From CAZLLV01 sp964560325 (lineage in GTDB: Bacteria > Acidobacteriota > Thermoanaerobaculia > Multivoradales > DATKCC01), in NCBI GenBank assembly GCA_964560325.1, contig CAZLLV010000457.1, forward strand, positions 1 to 5,831: a stretch of DNA of 5,831 bases, in the 5' to 3' direction. The position numbers were made by a program, and so were the translations under genes. Positions 5,501-5,831 of the stretch are shown here, one piece after another (the first letter of the stretch is position 1; every line of letters starts with the position of its first letter). The notes under the pieces were generated by a model that did no database searches, was not told the origin of the DNA, and saw only the letters and a list, made by a program, of their open reading frames with translations.

Positions 5501-5831
5501 ATGCCGCCCGCCCGCCCCACCCTCGCCGTCGATCTCCGGGCCCTGGTTCCGGAGGCGACCGGCATCGGCGTCTCCACGCGCGAAACCCTGGCGGGTCTCG
5601 CCCGGCGCGACCGCTTCCGCGTGCTCGGCCTCGCCCACCGCGAGGCGCGCGGCGCGGCCACTCTCGCCGCGCTCGGCGTCGAGACCGAGCACGCGGCCGG
5701 GCACCCGCTGGCGCGGCTCGGCGTCCTCTGGCAGCAGCTCCTCCTGCCGCGCCGCCTCGACCGCGGCGACGTCGACCTCCTCTGGTCGCCCCTCCAGACC
5801 TTGCCGGCGCGCTGCCCCGTGCCGGCGGTGG
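5501..5831 (+). CDS. GT4-family glycosyltransferase, N-terminal part (cut by window end)
   Basis: An open frame from ATG 5501 runs off the window, giving 110 residues. Residues 7-33 (TLAVDLRALV, then TGIGVSTRETLAGL) match the first strand and glycine loop of GT4 enzymes, as in the two upstream paralogues. WQQLLLPRRL (77-86) and VDLLWSPLQTLP (91-102) match the later part of the N-terminal Rossmann domain, where the acceptor is bound. The catalytic EX7E region lies beyond the window. Unlike the other two GT4 proteins it has no basic N-terminal extension: only six residues precede the first strand. It has its own promoter and is divergent from the membrane protein gene. It is a more distant member, probably adding a different sugar in the same pathway. 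The family call is firm for a fragment; specificity is unknown. Confidence 0.85.
   Translation, partial: MPPARPTLAVDLRALVPEATGIGVSTRETLAGLARRDRFRVLGLAHREARGAATLAALGVETEHAAGHPLARLGVLWQQLLLPRRLDRGDVDLLWSPLQTLPARCPVPAV

Noticed and set aside
1..5831. tRNA, rRNA, CRISPR array, insertion sequence or attachment site
   Set aside because: I saw no regular spaced repeats, transposase motifs, terminal inverted repeats or tRNA-like folds in the window.

Overview
This is a bacterial window with two unlike parts. From about position 790 onward the DNA is very GC-rich: two 60-base blocks that I counted by hand hold 43/60 and 52/60 G+C. It carries sugar-transfer genes. The first ~735 bases are clearly less GC-rich (counted blocks 37/60, 33/60 and 30/60) and carry a small two-gene module that looks like a toxin-antitoxin pair. 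The host cannot be fixed from the sequence. The high GC, the genes without Shine-Dalgarno sites and the sugar-polymer content would fit a high-GC lineage such as Acidobacteriota or Myxococcota, but that is only a guess.

Layout. Positions 1-340 hold the 3' part of a protein resembling the C-terminal half of the Panacea/SocA-like antitoxin domain (DUF4065). It overlaps by 8 bases a 133-residue protein (333-734) whose strand and helix pattern suggests a RelE/ParE-type toxin. Positions 735-894 are non-coding and end in a promoter-like TATCCT. Positions 895-2178 and 2220-3572 are two tandem, clearly paralogous GT4 (GT-B fold) glycosyltransferases. Running towards them on the minus strand, with only 6 bases between stop codons, is a 615-residue multi-membrane protein (5426-3579) that looks like a GT-C type glycosyltransferase with a soluble C-terminal domain. 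A 74-base divergent intergenic region (5427-5500) separates it from a third GT4 glycosyltransferase (5501 to beyond the window end), of which only the first 110 residues are seen.

How it fits together. The three GT4 enzymes would act on the cytoplasmic side, adding sugars from nucleotide-sugar donors to a membrane-linked acceptor. The GT-C-like protein would act on the other side of the membrane from a lipid-linked sugar. Together they suggest assembly of a surface polysaccharide, lipopolysaccharide or glycolipid, but no polymerase, flippase or sugar-nucleotide gene is visible, so the product is unknown. The three GT4 genes share one regulatory arrangement: a TATC(A/C)T box starting 13-15 bases before the ATG and no Shine-Dalgarno site. 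This points to separate, leaderless or nearly leaderless transcripts rather than one operon.

The most noteworthy points are the possible Panacea/RelE-like pair at a composition break, the repeated leaderless promoter pattern, the basic helical N-terminal extensions shared by only two of the three GT4 enzymes, and the unusual GT-C-like protein.
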